Of a stretch of DNA of 64,000 bases, positions 53,071-62,125 are shown in pieces. Both the position numbers and the translations under genes were made by a program. Below the pieces are notes generated by a model. It was not told where the DNA came from. It searched no databases and saw nothing but the letters and a program-made list of their open reading frames with translations. Source of the DNA: CAZQYC01 sp964597495 (lineage in GTDB: Bacteria; Pseudomonadota; Gammaproteobacteria; Steroidobacterales; Steroidobacteraceae). The number at the start of each line of letters is the position of its first letter. Positions within the stretch are counted from its first letter, which is position 1. The stretch is taken from positions 44,677 to 108,676 of the forward strand of contig CAZQYC010000002.1 of NCBI GenBank assembly GCA_964597495.1, given 5' to 3'.

Positions 53071-53291
53071 CGGCCCGTTGAAAAGCGCTTTTCAATAGGG
53101 TGCTAGATCATCGGTCCAAGGATGGACCGACGAAATCATGCACATCTGTGCCTGATTTCGGGAGCGCTGCGAAAACCACGTTTTTCGCAAGCGACGTTAA
53201 AAAGCGGCAGGAGCCCTTTTTTATAACCTGCTTCGCTCATCGAAAGTCTGATAAAACGCGGGCTGCCTAAGAAATTAGGCGGCCCGTTTTC
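53064..53291 (+). ncRNA. Hairpin array after mdh, possible structured RNA
   Basis: Five hairpins follow one another: arms GATCTAGC/GCTAGATC (53064-53071 and 53102-53109, enclosing a TTGAAAAGCGCTTTTCAA palindrome); TCGGTCCA/TGGACCGA (53111-53130); CGAAATCA/TGATTTCG with inner GCAC/GTGC (53131-53160); TGCGAAAA/TTTTCGCA (53168-53189); and the terminator at 53259-53291. The first contains the mdh stop codon. It could be a structured mdh 3' untranslated region, an sRNA derived from it, or a group of dispersed palindromes. No protein-coding gene is seen in 53071-53401. Confidence 0.4.
53259..53291 (+). terminator. Intrinsic terminator downstream of mdh
   Basis: Arms CGGGCTGCCTAA (53259-53270) and TTAGGCGGCCCG (53275-53286) pair over 12 positions with one G-U, with a loop of four bases, followed by TTTT. 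It lies about 190 bp after the mdh stop, so mdh mRNA may carry a long structured 3' end. Confidence 0.75.
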
Positions 53292-53401
53292 GTATCTGCG
53301 TCGGATTTTCGGTTCGATATAGCGGTAACGGCGCCACTTTCGTCGAGCCATGGTGACTGTGCGCTATAGTGTGCACGAACTTCTTTCAGCGAGGTTAGGC
53401 C

Positions 53402-55846
53402 GTGGCGAGCATAGCGTGGATTCTTTTCTTTCTAGCCGGCGCATTCTTCTTCGCTTATCGCCGCGCGTCCCTTGCAACCGCCACCCTTGCTTACGGCGTT
53501 GCGATCTTGGCGTATTTCGCAATCGGCGATGCCGGCCTCGTTTGGAAAACGTTTTTACTCCTTGTACTGACCGGGTTGGTGCTGCTGAATGTCGACGCCT
53601 TCCGCGTACGCTACATCACGCGACCCTTCTTGCGCGTTTATCGACGGCTGCTGCCCTCGATGTCGAGCACGGAGCGCGAAGCGCTGGAAGCCGGCACCGT
53701 ATGGTGGGACGGCGAACTTTTCACCGGCGGCCCAAACTGGGAGAAATTGGCGGCTGCCAAGAAGCCCCAACTGAGCGCCGAAGAACAGGCCTTTCTCGAC
53801 GGGCCGTGCGAAGAGCTTTGCCGGCTCGTCGACGACTGGGACACGACCCATGTGCGCGCCGACCTGTCGCCGAAGGTGTGGGAATTCGTGAAGACCAAAG
53901 GGTTCTTCGCGATGATTATTCCGAAGCAATACGGAGGCCTCGGTTTTTCGGCGTACGCGCATTCTTGCGTACTCGTAAAACTGGCGAGCCGCTCCGCCGT
54001 CGCCGGTTCGACAGTTGCCGTCCCCAATTCGCTGGGGCCTGCAGAGTTGTTACTTCACTACGGAACCGACGAGCAGAAAAATCACTACCTGCCGCGACTC
54101 GCACGCGGCGACGAAATTCCCTGCTTCGCCTTGACGGGCCCGCGTGCCGGTTCGGATGCGGCGTCGCTGCCGGACACGGGCATCGTTTGCAAAGGCATGT
54201 TCAACGGCCAGGAAATCGTCGGCATTAAACTCAACTTCGCCAAACGCTACATCACACTCGCACCCATCGCCACCGTCATCGGGCTCGCGTTCAAACTCTT
54301 CGATCCGGACAAATTATTGGGTGGTCAACAAACCGACTATGGAATTACGTGCGCACTGATTCCGCGTGGAACTGCCGGCGTCACAATAGGGCGTCGTCAC
54401 TTTCCCTTGAACGTGCCCTTTCAAAACGGCCCCATACAGGGCCGCGACGTCTTCGTGCCGCTCGACTACATCATCGGCGGCGCGAAAATGGCGGGACAGG
54501 GATGGCGCATGCTGGTCGAGCAGTTGTCAGTCGGTCGCTGCATTTCGTTGCCCTCCAACGCCACCGGCGCTTCGAAGGCGGCGGTTTACACGTCGGGCGC
54601 CTACACGCGCGTACGGCGTCAATTCTCCACGTCGGTCGGCAACTTCGAAGGTGTGCAGGAAGCGCTCGCGCGCATCGTCGGTTACACCTACATCATGGAT
54701 GCCGCACGATCGGTCACCGCCGGCGCTATAGATGGGGGCGAGAAACCTTCCGTACCTTCCACCATCCTCAAGTATCACTGCACGGAGCTAGGCCGGAAAG
54801 TTGCCAATGACGCCATGGACGTGCACGGCGGCAAAGGCATCTGTATGGGACCGAAAAACTACCTGGCGCGCGGCTATCAAGTCGTGCCGGTAGCCATCAC
54901 CGTGGAAGGTGCGAACATTCTGACGCGCAGCTTGATGATCTTCGGACAAGGCGCCATCCGCTGCCATCCGTTCGTGCTCAAGGAAATGAATGCGGCGCGC
55001 GAAAAAGACAAGCAGAAAAGCGTGAAAGAATTCGATGCAGCGTTATTCGGCCACATCGGCTTCACGCTCAGCAATGCGGTTCGCTCATTGATCATGGCGT
55101 CGACGCTCGCGCGATTCTCGTACGTGCCGGAATCCGGCCCGACCAAGCGCTACTACCAGCACATCAACCGCTTCAGCGCTTCGTTTGCTTTCGCGACCGA
55201 CGTGGCCATGCTGACGCTAGGCGGCTACCTCAAGAAAAAGGAAAGCCTGTCGGCACGCCTGGGCGACGTGCTCTCGTACATGTATCTCGCGTCGATGGCG
55301 TTAAAGCACTTCGACAATCAAGGCCGCCGCGAAGAAGACCTTCCGCTGGTCGAATGGGCGTGCCGCACCTTGCTGTATCAAGCGCAAGAGCAACTGCATG
55401 GCGTACTGCAGAACTTCCCCAATCGTTTCATCGCCGCGTTCATGCGTGCAATTATTTTCCCGCGCGGACGCACGTATTCCGCACCCGGCGATCAGCTATC
55501 GGCGCAACTGGTGGCGGGCATCATGGTGCCGAGCGAAACGCGTGAACGCCTCACCGACGGTGCCTACAAGACGCTTGAACCTACTAATGCCCTCGGGTTA
55601 CTGCAAGAGGTCTTGGTCATGGCGCAAACGACGGAACCGCTCGAACGAAAATTAAGAGTCGAGGGCGTGAAGACCGGGAAAATCACCGCTCTCGATCTGC
55701 CGCATCAAATCGATCAAGCACAGTCGCTCGGCGTCCTGACGTCGCAGGAAGCGGATCTGCTACGCGACTACGATCGCAAGGTAATGAACATCGTCAACGT
55801 GGACGACTTCGATACCCGCGACATGGCGGCTGGTCCCGCCGCGTGA
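53402..55846 (+). CDS. fadE: Acyl-CoA dehydrogenase, long-chain type
   Basis: An 814-residue membrane-anchored acyl-CoA dehydrogenase of the FadE type, the first oxidation step of fatty acid beta-oxidation. Two N-terminal hydrophobic segments (residues 1-65) precede a domain with VWEFVKTKGFFAMIIPKQYG, FALTGPRAGSDAASLPDTG (FAD/substrate site), LSVGRCISLPSNATGASKAA and MDVHGGKGICMGPKNYLARG. The C-terminal 300 residues are the FadE-specific extension. It starts with GTG at 53402. Confidence 0.96.
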   Translation: MASIAWILFFLAGAFFFAYRRASLATATLAYGVAILAYFAIGDAGLVWKTFLLLVLTGLVLLNVDAFRVRYITRPFLRVYRRLLPSMSSTEREALEAGTVWWDGELFTGGPNWEKLAAAKKPQLSAEEQAFLDGPCEELCRLVDDWDTTHVRADLSPKVWEFVKTKGFFAMIIPKQYGGLGFSAYAHSCVLVKLASRSAVAGSTVAVPNSLGPAELLLHYGTDEQKNHYLPRLARGDEIPCFALTGPRAGSDAASLPDTGIVCKGMFNGQEIVGIKLNFAKRYITLAPIATVIGLAFKLFDPDKLLGGQQTDYGITCALIPRGTAGVTIGRRHFPLNVPFQNGPIQGRDVFVPLDYIIGGAKMAGQGWRMLVEQLSVGRCISLPSNATGASKAAVYTSGAYTRVRRQFSTSVGNFEGVQEALARIVGYTYIMDAARSVTAGAIDGGEKPSVPSTILKYHCTELGRKVANDAMDVHGGKGICMGPKNYLARGYQVVPVAITVEGANILTRSLMIFGQGAIRCHPFVLKEMNAAREKDKQKSVKEFDAALFGHIGFTLSNAVRSLIMASTLARFSYVPESGPTKRYYQHINRFSASFAFATDVAMLTLGGYLKKKESLSARLGDVLSYMYLASMALKHFDNQGRREEDLPLVEWACRTLLYQAQEQLHGVLQNFPNRFIAAFMRAIIFPRGRTYSAPGDQLSAQLVAGIMVPSETRERLTDGAYKTLEPTNALGLLQEVLVMAQTTEPLERKLRVEGVKTGKITALDLPHQIDQAQSLGVLTSQEADLLRDYDRKVMNIVNVDDFDTRDMAAGPAA

Positions 55847-55864
55847 GCTAGCGGTGCGCTAACG

Positions 55865-57370
55865 TCAGAGTAATGGTTTGATCGGCAGGGCTTGCCAAAA
55901 GCGCACTTTGCTCCGCTTAGCGAACGAGGCGTATTGATCCGGGTCGTCCGTCGCGGCGTTCCAACTGTTGTTTGGCTGCATATCGACCTGAATTGCCCTC
56001 TCAACACGGCGTGCAATCTCATCGCTGTAGATAACCGCACCGACTTCCGTATTCAGATTTTCAGAACGCGGATCGAGATTGAAGGTACCGATGAACACGA
56101 TCCCGGAGTCGATCACCATGGTCTTGGCATGCAATCCAAACGTGGCGTCGCCGTGTGCGGCCGGCAAGCTTTGTACTAACTCGCCGGCGCGCGCGCGGCG
56201 TTGTTCAGCCGCATTCGGCCGGTATTCGAAAATCCCGATACCCATTTCGAGAAGATCGTCACGCTGATTCCGATAGCCTGCGAAGGCCTGCAAGTTATCC
56301 GTCGCGGCGAGCGAGTTCGTATTGATACGGATGCCGACGCCGCGCTTGATGGTTTGCTTGAAGAGTTCAAGCGCCTTGCCCGACGGGACGAGGTACGGCG
56401 ATTGAATGACGAGATTCTTCTTGGCGTCGAAAACCAATTGACGGAGCGCGCGACCGCTGCGGCCGCCGCCGCTCAGTCCCGAATCCGGCGAATTCTTGCC
56501 GGGGACATCACACACGAAATCGACCCGCCCCCAAACCGCCGTGCCCATAAGGCGCGCGAAGGCAATATCGGCCGTCTCGATCGCTTCGCGTACGCTGGTT
56601 GAAAAGTTACTCGGTTGAGCGGCGTACGAATGCAATCGTTCATGCACCACGCGCGTATCTTTTTCAGCGAGCCGCCGATCCTCATAAATCGTTTCCACCG
56701 GCACCGACAAATCGCTCCGCCAAAATCGTTCGAAGCTGGCGGTAATGGACTTAACGACGACTCCCGCCAGCAGCACGTCGCGATCGCGAAAATTGTACTT
56801 GGGATGATAATCGTAGTACTCGGCCGCCATATTGCGGCCGCCGGTAATCGCAACTTTCCCGTCGACGACGAACGTCTTGTCGTGCATGCGCTGATTCACG
56901 CCGCGCAGATCGGTGACGGCATTCCAAAGGCGTTTATGCAAGGGCACGCCGACCGATATCTTGGGATTGTAAATGCGAATGTCGAAATTCGGATGCTGCG
57001 CGAGGGCAAGCAGTGAGTCGTCGGGCGCATCGACCAACAGGTCGTCGACGATTACACGCACCTTGACGCCTCGGTCGGCCGCTCGCAGCAAGGCTTCCGC
57101 GGCAAGGATGCCGATGTTGTCGGTGCTCCAAATGAAATACTGTACGTCGATGCTGCGCTCGGCGTGATCGGCCAACCAGGCTCGAGAGAGCAACGCTTCC
57201 TCCGCACTATCGAGCACATAGGCACCGCTCTGATCTCGATGTGCCGAAATCTGGGCGTCGATATAAGACATCGAGGTGTCGGGCGCAGCCCACAACGACC
57301 GTGGAGCACAAATAACGACCGCGATCAGGATCGACAACGGTCTGCGACCGGCGCTGCGCATCATTTCCAT
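55865..57370 (-). CDS. Phospholipase D-family protein, cardiolipin synthase C-like
   Basis: A 501-residue protein with two HKD motifs: MHDKTFVVDGKVAITGGRN near residue 165 and LHAKTMVIDSGIVFIGTFN near residue 420, each H-x-K-x4-D. A signal-like hydrophobic segment (LSILIAVVICAPRSLWA) precedes the mature part. The order and spacing match ClsC/YmdC-type cardiolipin synthases of gammaproteobacteria, which transfer phosphatidyl groups, but other PLD activities are possible. The start may be the Met at codon 3 or 4. It converges with fadE. Confidence 0.87.
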   Translation of the reverse strand: MEMMRSAGRRPLSILIAVVICAPRSLWAAPDTSMSYIDAQISAHRDQSGAYVLDSAEEALLSRAWLADHAERSIDVQYFIWSTDNIGILAAEALLRAADRGVKVRVIVDDLLVDAPDDSLLALAQHPNFDIRIYNPKISVGVPLHKRLWNAVTDLRGVNQRMHDKTFVVDGKVAITGGRNMAAEYYDYHPKYNFRDRDVLLAGVVVKSITASFERFWRSDLSVPVETIYEDRRLAEKDTRVVHERLHSYAAQPSNFSTSVREAIETADIAFARLMGTAVWGRVDFVCDVPGKNSPDSGLSGGGRSGRALRQLVFDAKKNLVIQSPYLVPSGKALELFKQTIKRGVGIRINTNSLAATDNLQAFAGYRNQRDDLLEMGIGIFEYRPNAAEQRRARAGELVQSLPAAHGDATFGLHAKTMVIDSGIVFIGTFNLDPRSENLNTEVGAVIYSDEIARRVERAIQVDMQPNNSWNAATDDPDQYASFAKRSKVRFWQALPIKPLL

Positions 57371-57440
57371 CCTCCGCTTCGGTCTCCCTGGTAGTTCTGC
57401 CGCCTGGATGCAGGAAGCATGGGAAACAAGCTTCGCTCGT

Positions 57441-58214
57441 CTACTCCCGCATCCCGACGCCTCTATTCATCAACCAAATGCAGATGGCGAACAAGGAACC
57501 CGCAGCGCCGAGCATGATGGCATACGCGATGCCCACGTCGACGTCGCTGACTCCGAGGAATCCGTAACGAAACGCGCTCACCATGTAGAGGATCGGATTG
57601 CTATGCGAAAGCGCTTCGGCCCAATCGGGCAGCATGGCGATGGAGTAGAACACGCCGCCTAAGTAAGTCAGCGGCGTGAGCACGAACGTCGGAATCATCG
57701 ACACCTGATCGAAGTTCTTGGCGAACACCGCATTGATCATTCCGGCCAAGGAAAAAATAATCGACGTGAGCAGCACGGCCGAAACCACGACCCACCAATG
57801 AGCGACGTGCAAGGAGGTAAACGTCAGCGAAATGATCGTCACGACCGCGCCGACCATCAAGCCGCGAACGATTCCACCGCACATGTAACCGCATACGATC
57901 AACCAGTTCGGCAGCGGCGACACGAGCAATTCCTCGATATGCTTACCGAACTTCGCGCCGAAGAACGACGACACCACGTTGCCGTACGAATTGGTGATGA
58001 CGTTCATCATGATGAGGCCGGGGGCGATGAACTGCATGTAGGTGAAACCGCCCATGTCGCCCACACGGCGACCGATCAGGCTGCCGAAGATGATGAAGTA
58101 CAAAGTCGCCGTGATCGCGGGCGGCACGATAGTCTGTCCCCAAATGCGAACGATGCGCCCGTACTCGCGAAGGACGAGGGTCTTGAAACCGGTAACTCGT
58201 GTTTGCGCCGTCAT
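57441..58214 (-). CDS. ABC-2 type transporter permease, YadH-like
   Basis: A 257-residue inner-membrane permease with six hydrophobic segments. It shows REYGRIVRIWGQTIVPPAIT near the N-terminus, NSYGNVVSSFFGAKFGKHIE followed by LLVSPLPNW (the coupling-helix region), and TPLTYLGGVFYSIAMLPDW in the last third, all typical of YadH/ABC-2 exporters. It pairs with the ATP-binding protein gene 13 bp upstream. Substrate is unknown. Confidence 0.93.
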   Translation of the reverse strand: MTAQTRVTGFKTLVLREYGRIVRIWGQTIVPPAITATLYFIIFGSLIGRRVGDMGGFTYMQFIAPGLIMMNVITNSYGNVVSSFFGAKFGKHIEELLVSPLPNWLIVCGYMCGGIVRGLMVGAVVTIISLTFTSLHVAHWWVVVSAVLLTSIIFSLAGMINAVFAKNFDQVSMIPTFVLTPLTYLGGVFYSIAMLPDWAEALSHSNPILYMVSAFRYGFLGVSDVDVGIAYAIMLGAAGSLFAICIWLMNRGVGMRE

Positions 58215-58227
58215 ACTTAATTGAATG

Positions 58228-59178
58228 TCACTTGCCGTTCGCCGTTGTGCCGTTCGCCGCTGCCTGGGCGCCGCTCTCCACCAACCGCATGAAGAGCTCT
58301 TCGAGACGGTTTGCCTTGTTACGCATGGAAATCACTTCGATCCCCTGCGCCGACAGCGCACTGAAAATGTCGTTGATGTTTTGATCCTTGGAGGATTCGA
58401 TTTCCAGGTTGTGGTCGTCCACGCGCGTCACCGCATAGCCCGGCAACGCCGGCGCGGTCGCTATGGGATTGCGCGTATTGAAGACAATGGTCTCGCTTTG
58501 CAATTTACGGAGCAGCGTGCCCATGCCTTCGTTCTCGACGATCTTGCCCTTGTTGATGATCGCGACGTGGCGGCACAGATTCTCGGCTTCCTCGAGGTAG
58601 TGCGTCGTCAAAATAATCGTGGTGCCCGCCTTGTTGATGTCTTGCATGAATTCCCACATCGAACGCCGCACCTCGATATCGACGCCGGCAGTGGGCTCGT
58701 CGAGAATCAGAAGTCTTGGCTCGTGGATCAAGGCGCGGGCAATCATCAAGCGCCGCTTCATGCCGCCGGAGAGCGAGCGCGAAACCGCGTTGCGCTTGTC
58801 CGACAGTTGCAATTTATCGAGGTATTTGTCGATACGTTCCCGCGCAATACGGCGTGGAATCCCATAAAAGCCGGCCGAGTTGGTGAGGATCGTCGAGACC
58901 GTTTCGAATTGATTGAAATTGATTTCCTGAGGCACGAGTCCAATGCAGGACTTCGCCACTTCGAGTTCCTGGTCGATGTCGTGGCCGAATACCTCGACCT
59001 TTCCGCTCGTTTTGTTGACGAGCGACGTCACGATACCGATCGCAGTAGTTTTACCCGCGCCGTTCGGACCAAGCAGCGCAAAGAAATCGCCTTCCTCGAC
59101 ATCGAGATCGATGCCTTTGAGCGCCTGAACTCCGTTCTTGTAGGTTTTGACGAGTTGCCGAAAGGAAAGTGCTTTCAT
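58228..59178 (-). CDS. ABC transporter ATP-binding protein, YadG-like
   Basis: A 316-residue ATPase. Walker A is LLGPNGAGKTTAIGI, the signature region reads SRSLSGGMKRRLMIARALI, and Walker B is LLILDEPTAGVD; a C-terminal extension of about 80 residues follows the ATPase core, as in YadG. The frame is open to 59211, but ATG 59178 (protein MKALSFRQL) is chosen to begin at the first strand. It forms an operon with the permease, 13 bp apart. Confidence 0.94.
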   Translation of the reverse strand: MKALSFRQLVKTYKNGVQALKGIDLDVEEGDFFALLGPNGAGKTTAIGIVTSLVNKTSGKVEVFGHDIDQELEVAKSCIGLVPQEINFNQFETVSTILTNSAGFYGIPRRIARERIDKYLDKLQLSDKRNAVSRSLSGGMKRRLMIARALIHEPRLLILDEPTAGVDIEVRRSMWEFMQDINKAGTTIILTTHYLEEAENLCRHVAIINKGKIVENEGMGTLLRKLQSETIVFNTRNPIATAPALPGYAVTRVDDHNLEIESSKDQNINDIFSALSAQGIEVISMRNKANRLEELFMRLVESGAQAAANGTTANGK

Positions 59179-59318
59179 ACGCAGGCGGTGGCACGCAACG
59201 GAAAATACCATTCAAGCAATCTTGTCGCGGGACCGTCAAGTGCTCCTAGATGCATGGGAAAGCGCGCGCGCAGAAAGCGGCGCTAACCAGCTCCGAGCCT
59301 TCGGGTCGGACACAAATG

Positions 59319-59352
59319 GAAACGCCGACACGATTAACCGTGTCGGCGTTTC
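59319..59352 (-). terminator. Terminator downstream of the RRM gene
   Basis: A perfect 14-bp inverted repeat, GAAACGCCGACACG (59319-59332) and CGTGTCGGCGTTTC (59339-59352) with a 6-nt loop. Read on the minus strand it ends in GTTTCCATTTGTG, a moderate T-rich tail, and it lies 52 bp after the RRM gene stop. It may also slow plus-strand transcription. Confidence 0.7.
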
Positions 59353-59403
59353 TTACTCGGCTTTATCTACCCGGCTGAGGAAACCCAGCCGAAGCACATA
59401 CCG

Positions 59404-59688
59404 TTACCAGCGACGTTGACCGCCACCGCCGCCGCGGTTGCCGGCCGGCTTGTCTTGCGCTTCATTGACCTTGAGCGGGCGACCGCCCATGTCTTGGCCG
59501 TTCAGGCTCTGAATGGCCCGAGCGGCATCGGCGCGGGGCATTTCGACGAAACCGAAGCCGCGCGGACGACCCGTTTCGCGATCGTTGATCAAAGCGACCG
59601 ATTCGACCGTGCCATGCTGCGAAAACAGCTCTCGGACGGCATTTTCATCGGCGGTAAAGGGCAAATTGCCCACATAAATCTTACTCAT
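59404..59688 (-). CDS. RRM RNA-binding protein
   Basis: A 94-residue single-RRM protein. RNP2 is IYVGNLPF at the N-terminus, RNP1 is RGFGFVEM in the middle, and a Gly/Arg-rich tail (NRGGGGGQRRW) ends it, like cyanobacterial and proteobacterial cold-inducible Rbp proteins. It should bind single-stranded RNA. The frame is open to 59787, but ATG 59688 places RNP2 at residue 4. The 300 bp upstream lacks another gene and could be a long, regulated leader. Confidence 0.93.
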   Translation of the reverse strand: MSKIYVGNLPFTADENAVRELFSQHGTVESVALINDRETGRPRGFGFVEMPRADAARAIQSLNGQDMGGRPLKVNEAQDKPAGNRGGGGGQRRW

Positions 59689-60027
59689 AACAATACTCAC
59701 TAAAAAATGCGATTCGGGGCTTCTGAATTTATGCAGGCGCCGCGAATCCGACAAACGACAGCAATCCGTGGTAGCCGCTGGCTGCATAGAATCAGCGAGT
59801 GGGGTCCGAACAGTCTGTCACCTGGTTCGAGGCAGTTCGGATTTGAGACCTTTTGGCGGGGGAGGCGCAGACAGCGCATGCCAAAAGCAGACAAAAGAGA
59901 AAGGTCGCGAGCCGGGGCGCACTATACAGGCAGTTCGGGGTTTCGGGCGACGAAATCCAAAAATATATATCTGCCGCACATAGTCTATTTAGGCGTCATT
60001 TGGGCGGCCTTCAGGTTAATGTGCGCC
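59689..60027. promoter_or_regulatory. Upstream region of the RRM gene, possible long leader
   Basis: About 340 bp between divergent starts with no coding gene that I accept. On the minus strand TATAGT (59932-59937) lies about 245 bp before the RRM start and could be a -10 box, which would give a long 5' untranslated leader as in cold-shock mRNAs. The plus strand has AT-rich AAAATATATATCT (59962-59974) that may be the promoter of the small gene at 60028. Confidence 0.3.
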
Positions 60028-60318
60028 ATGGCTACCTATGCAAGCAATGTCCGCGCCGCCGAAGCCGCGCAGGATCAACCCTATCTCCTGGCTTCGATTA
60101 CGCAATCGACTTCACCGACCGATACCGACGAAGCAGACTGGTTTCGTTATGTGATCAACCAAGGTCATAATCAAATTGTGGGCTATCGCCGCGGGAATCC
60201 GCAAAGGGTTCGCGAGGATGTGGATCTCCTGGTCGACCAGCTCAATTCGCGCCGCACCGTGAAATCCGGCCGCAAGCACATTTCCCTCGGCACTTCCGGC
60301 AACAAACCCGCGCCTTGA
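60028..60318 (+). CDS. Small hypothetical protein
   Basis: A 96-residue protein not recognised. The central stretch DEADWFRYVINQGHNQIVGY followed by RRGN and the later VREDVDLLVDQLNSRR suggest a compact alpha/beta domain. The C-terminus is basic and Gly/Ser-rich. ATG 60028 is chosen; the frame is open upstream to 59707, but that portion looks non-coding, and ATG 60019 is an alternative. No signal peptide. Confidence 0.6.
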   Translation: MATYASNVRAAEAAQDQPYLLASITQSTSPTDTDEADWFRYVINQGHNQIVGYRRGNPQRVREDVDLLVDQLNSRRTVKSGRKHISLGTSGNKPAP

Positions 60319-60341
60319 TTCACTGGGATCGGCCGATAGCG

Positions 60342-60644
60342 CTATGCGCTTCGTAGCCGCTGTTCTTCCTGAACTTGCTCCAGCGACAATCCGGTTTGAC
60401 TCGCCACTACTGCCAATAGCGGATGGTGCACGGCGCTCGGCAATCTTAGTGCGTGAATATGCTCCCAGATTCGAATGCGCCGCCCGGGCGAATTTTGCAC
60501 TGAGCTCTGTTCGCGAAGCCGTTGTCGCCGGCTTTCGAAAACCTCGACTTGCTGGCGAGCAATGCGTTCGCGGTATTCGGCGACCGATTCGCTTGAGAGC
60601 CTAAGCAAAAAATCCCGTTCTTTCTCGTGTGCAGTATTCGGCAT
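60342..60644 (-). CDS. Small hypothetical protein
   Basis: A 100-residue protein not recognised. It is highly charged and Arg/Glu-rich with likely helices (RDFLLRLSSESVAEYRERIA), then IRIWEHIHALRLP and a C-terminal LLAVVASQTGLSLEQVQEEQ which resembles a short helix-turn-helix-like end. ATG 60644 is preferred; the upstream Met at 60659 is also in frame. It converges with the small plus-strand gene. Confidence 0.5.
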   Translation of the reverse strand: MPNTAHEKERDFLLRLSSESVAEYRERIARQQVEVFESRRQRLREQSSVQNSPGRRIRIWEHIHALRLPSAVHHPLLAVVASQTGLSLEQVQEEQRLRSA

Positions 60645-60724
60645 ACGCTCTCCCGCCAAAACGCCACTCTATTCCTTATTTGGCGAGCGCGTGCCCCTAT
60701 TTCCCCTCTTTCGAGATCTTTCCG

Positions 60725-61510
60725 TTAACCGGGGCCCTTGTTGGTGACGGCCGCTCGCAACTCGCGCAATTTCTTCTTCACGATCGCGGCATTCTCCGGC
60801 CCGATGCGGAGTAGCGTCTTTTGTCCCGCGGAGAGCGCCTCCAATTGCGGATCGGCAAATTCGTAAAGCACATTGGGCTGCACGACTTGGATCGGTGCTT
60901 GGACATTCGGTGTCGCCAGCAAGTGATCGATCACTTCAACCAATCGATTGTTGAAATAACCGGTGGGATAGCCGAGATCGACGTACGCTTGCTGCAATAA
61001 AGGATAGACGCGGAAATACGCAGCAGCCAGCGTTTGCGGATCGACCGCTTCGACCAGCTTCACCGCAGTCGCATAGCGCGTTGCATTGTCGGCAGCGATC
61101 GATTGACCGCCCTCTGGACCTGCAACTTTGAATTTCCCCTGAATGGGCTTAATGGGTTTCAAGCGTTCGGCAAGTTTCTTGCGCGGCAAGTTATCGATCG
61201 TCACGACCACATGGCGAGCGATGTCCGTCTTCACGAGCAACGATTGGACCGCGTCCGCACCCAGCAACGAGGTGAATAAATCGGCAAACAACGTGTCGCT
61301 GTCTTCGAGCAACGGCAGCGGCGGCGCAGCCGTATTTGCCGACGGCACAGGGTAATTTGGAGCAGGTTCGGTAGGTGTTTCAGCGACCGGTGGAGGAGCT
61401 GTTTCGGCTTCTTCGTGGGGTTTCGGCCATAAGAAATAGGCCGCCGCTCCTATTGCCACGACGGCGACCGCCCCGATAACGATTTTGTTCTTCGATTCGG
61501 ATTCGTTCAT
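60725..61510 (-). CDS. DUF3014 domain protein, membrane-anchored
   Basis: A 261-residue protein. A single transmembrane helix at residues 10-28 (IVIGAVAVVAIGAAAYFLW) is followed by a Pro/Ala/Glu-rich spacer and then a domain with ARHVVVTIDNLPRKKLAERL, FRVYPLLQQAYVDLGYP and VLYEFADPQLEALSAGQK, which I recall as the DUF3014 family. The soluble part would face the periplasm. ATG 61510 is chosen over 61540. Function is unknown. Confidence 0.83.
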   Translation of the reverse strand: MNESESKNKIVIGAVAVVAIGAAAYFLWPKPHEEAETAPPPVAETPTEPAPNYPVPSANTAAPPLPLLEDSDTLFADLFTSLLGADAVQSLLVKTDIARHVVVTIDNLPRKKLAERLKPIKPIQGKFKVAGPEGGQSIAADNATRYATAVKLVEAVDPQTLAAAYFRVYPLLQQAYVDLGYPTGYFNNRLVEVIDHLLATPNVQAPIQVVQPNVLYEFADPQLEALSAGQKTLLRIGPENAAIVKKKLRELRAAVTNKGPG

Positions 61511-61849
61511 ACCATTCCCCTTTAATCCAGCCACGGACAACCTTACCTCTAGCGGATCTGAAGCGCCACACTTCTCGGGAAGGTCTTATTGGTTTGCATG
61601 TCGTCATGCTCGGCTTTCGTTCTCCCACTACCGGAAGCGGTTCACGGTCGTCGCAATGTCCTAGGAAGCACCCGAATCCATGAGCAGAACGTCACAAGAA
61701 TTCCGTCTGTCTGGAATTGCAGACGGGACATTTTTAGATCTCCATCGCAATTCGATTCGCGGGTTGCTGCTTCCGTCAACGCGAGAGATGGGCGGGCGTT
61801 GCTCCTCTCAACCGCCGCAATTTTTGGCGTGACTCTTGAGGTGATGATC
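61511..61849. other. Intergenic region with weak hairpin
   Basis: About 340 bp between divergent starts. A 7-bp hairpin (CCGTCTG at 61703-61709 with CAGACGG at 61720-61726) is followed by GACATTTTT and might be a weak plus-strand terminator. No coding gene is accepted here; the plus-strand frame open from 61589 does not look like protein until 61844. Confidence 0.35.
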
Positions 61850-62053
61850 ATGCGTACTCTCGATACCAAACGTGCCTGCAAGTCGTTCAACGCACCCGTC
61901 TATAGCTTCGATACCGATTCAACGCTGGAGCGTGTAATTCGCGATCCGCTGTCGGTGCTTCTCGGCCGCAGTTCGCTCAGCGTGCAAATCGAAGCAGGTA
62001 GCAACGATCCTTACAATCGCGTCGGACGCTTCGCCGCTACGGCGCGCAAATAA
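61850..62053 (+). CDS. Small hypothetical protein
   Basis: A 67-residue protein not recognised. It starts MRTLDTKRACKSFNAPVYSF and ends in DPYNRVGRFAATARK. ATG 61850 has a good AGGTG ribosome-binding site 6 bp upstream; ATG 61844 is in frame too. The composition is normal for a soluble cytoplasmic protein. A short conserved protein is likely but not certain. Confidence 0.5.
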   Translation: MRTLDTKRACKSFNAPVYSFDTDSTLERVIRDPLSVLLGRSSLSVQIEAGSNDPYNRVGRFAATARK

Positions 62054-62125
62054 ACTTGCGCGACAGCCACTAATCGAGCCACCTGCGCTAAGATCGACCG
62101 CGACGTTCGATTGACGGAGACCGAC

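Noticed and set aside
58225..59286. Plus-strand open frame (353 codons) opposite the ABC ATPase gene
   Set aside because: The minus strand encodes a clear Walker A/B ATPase. The plus-strand translation has no recognisable domain and no ribosome-binding site.
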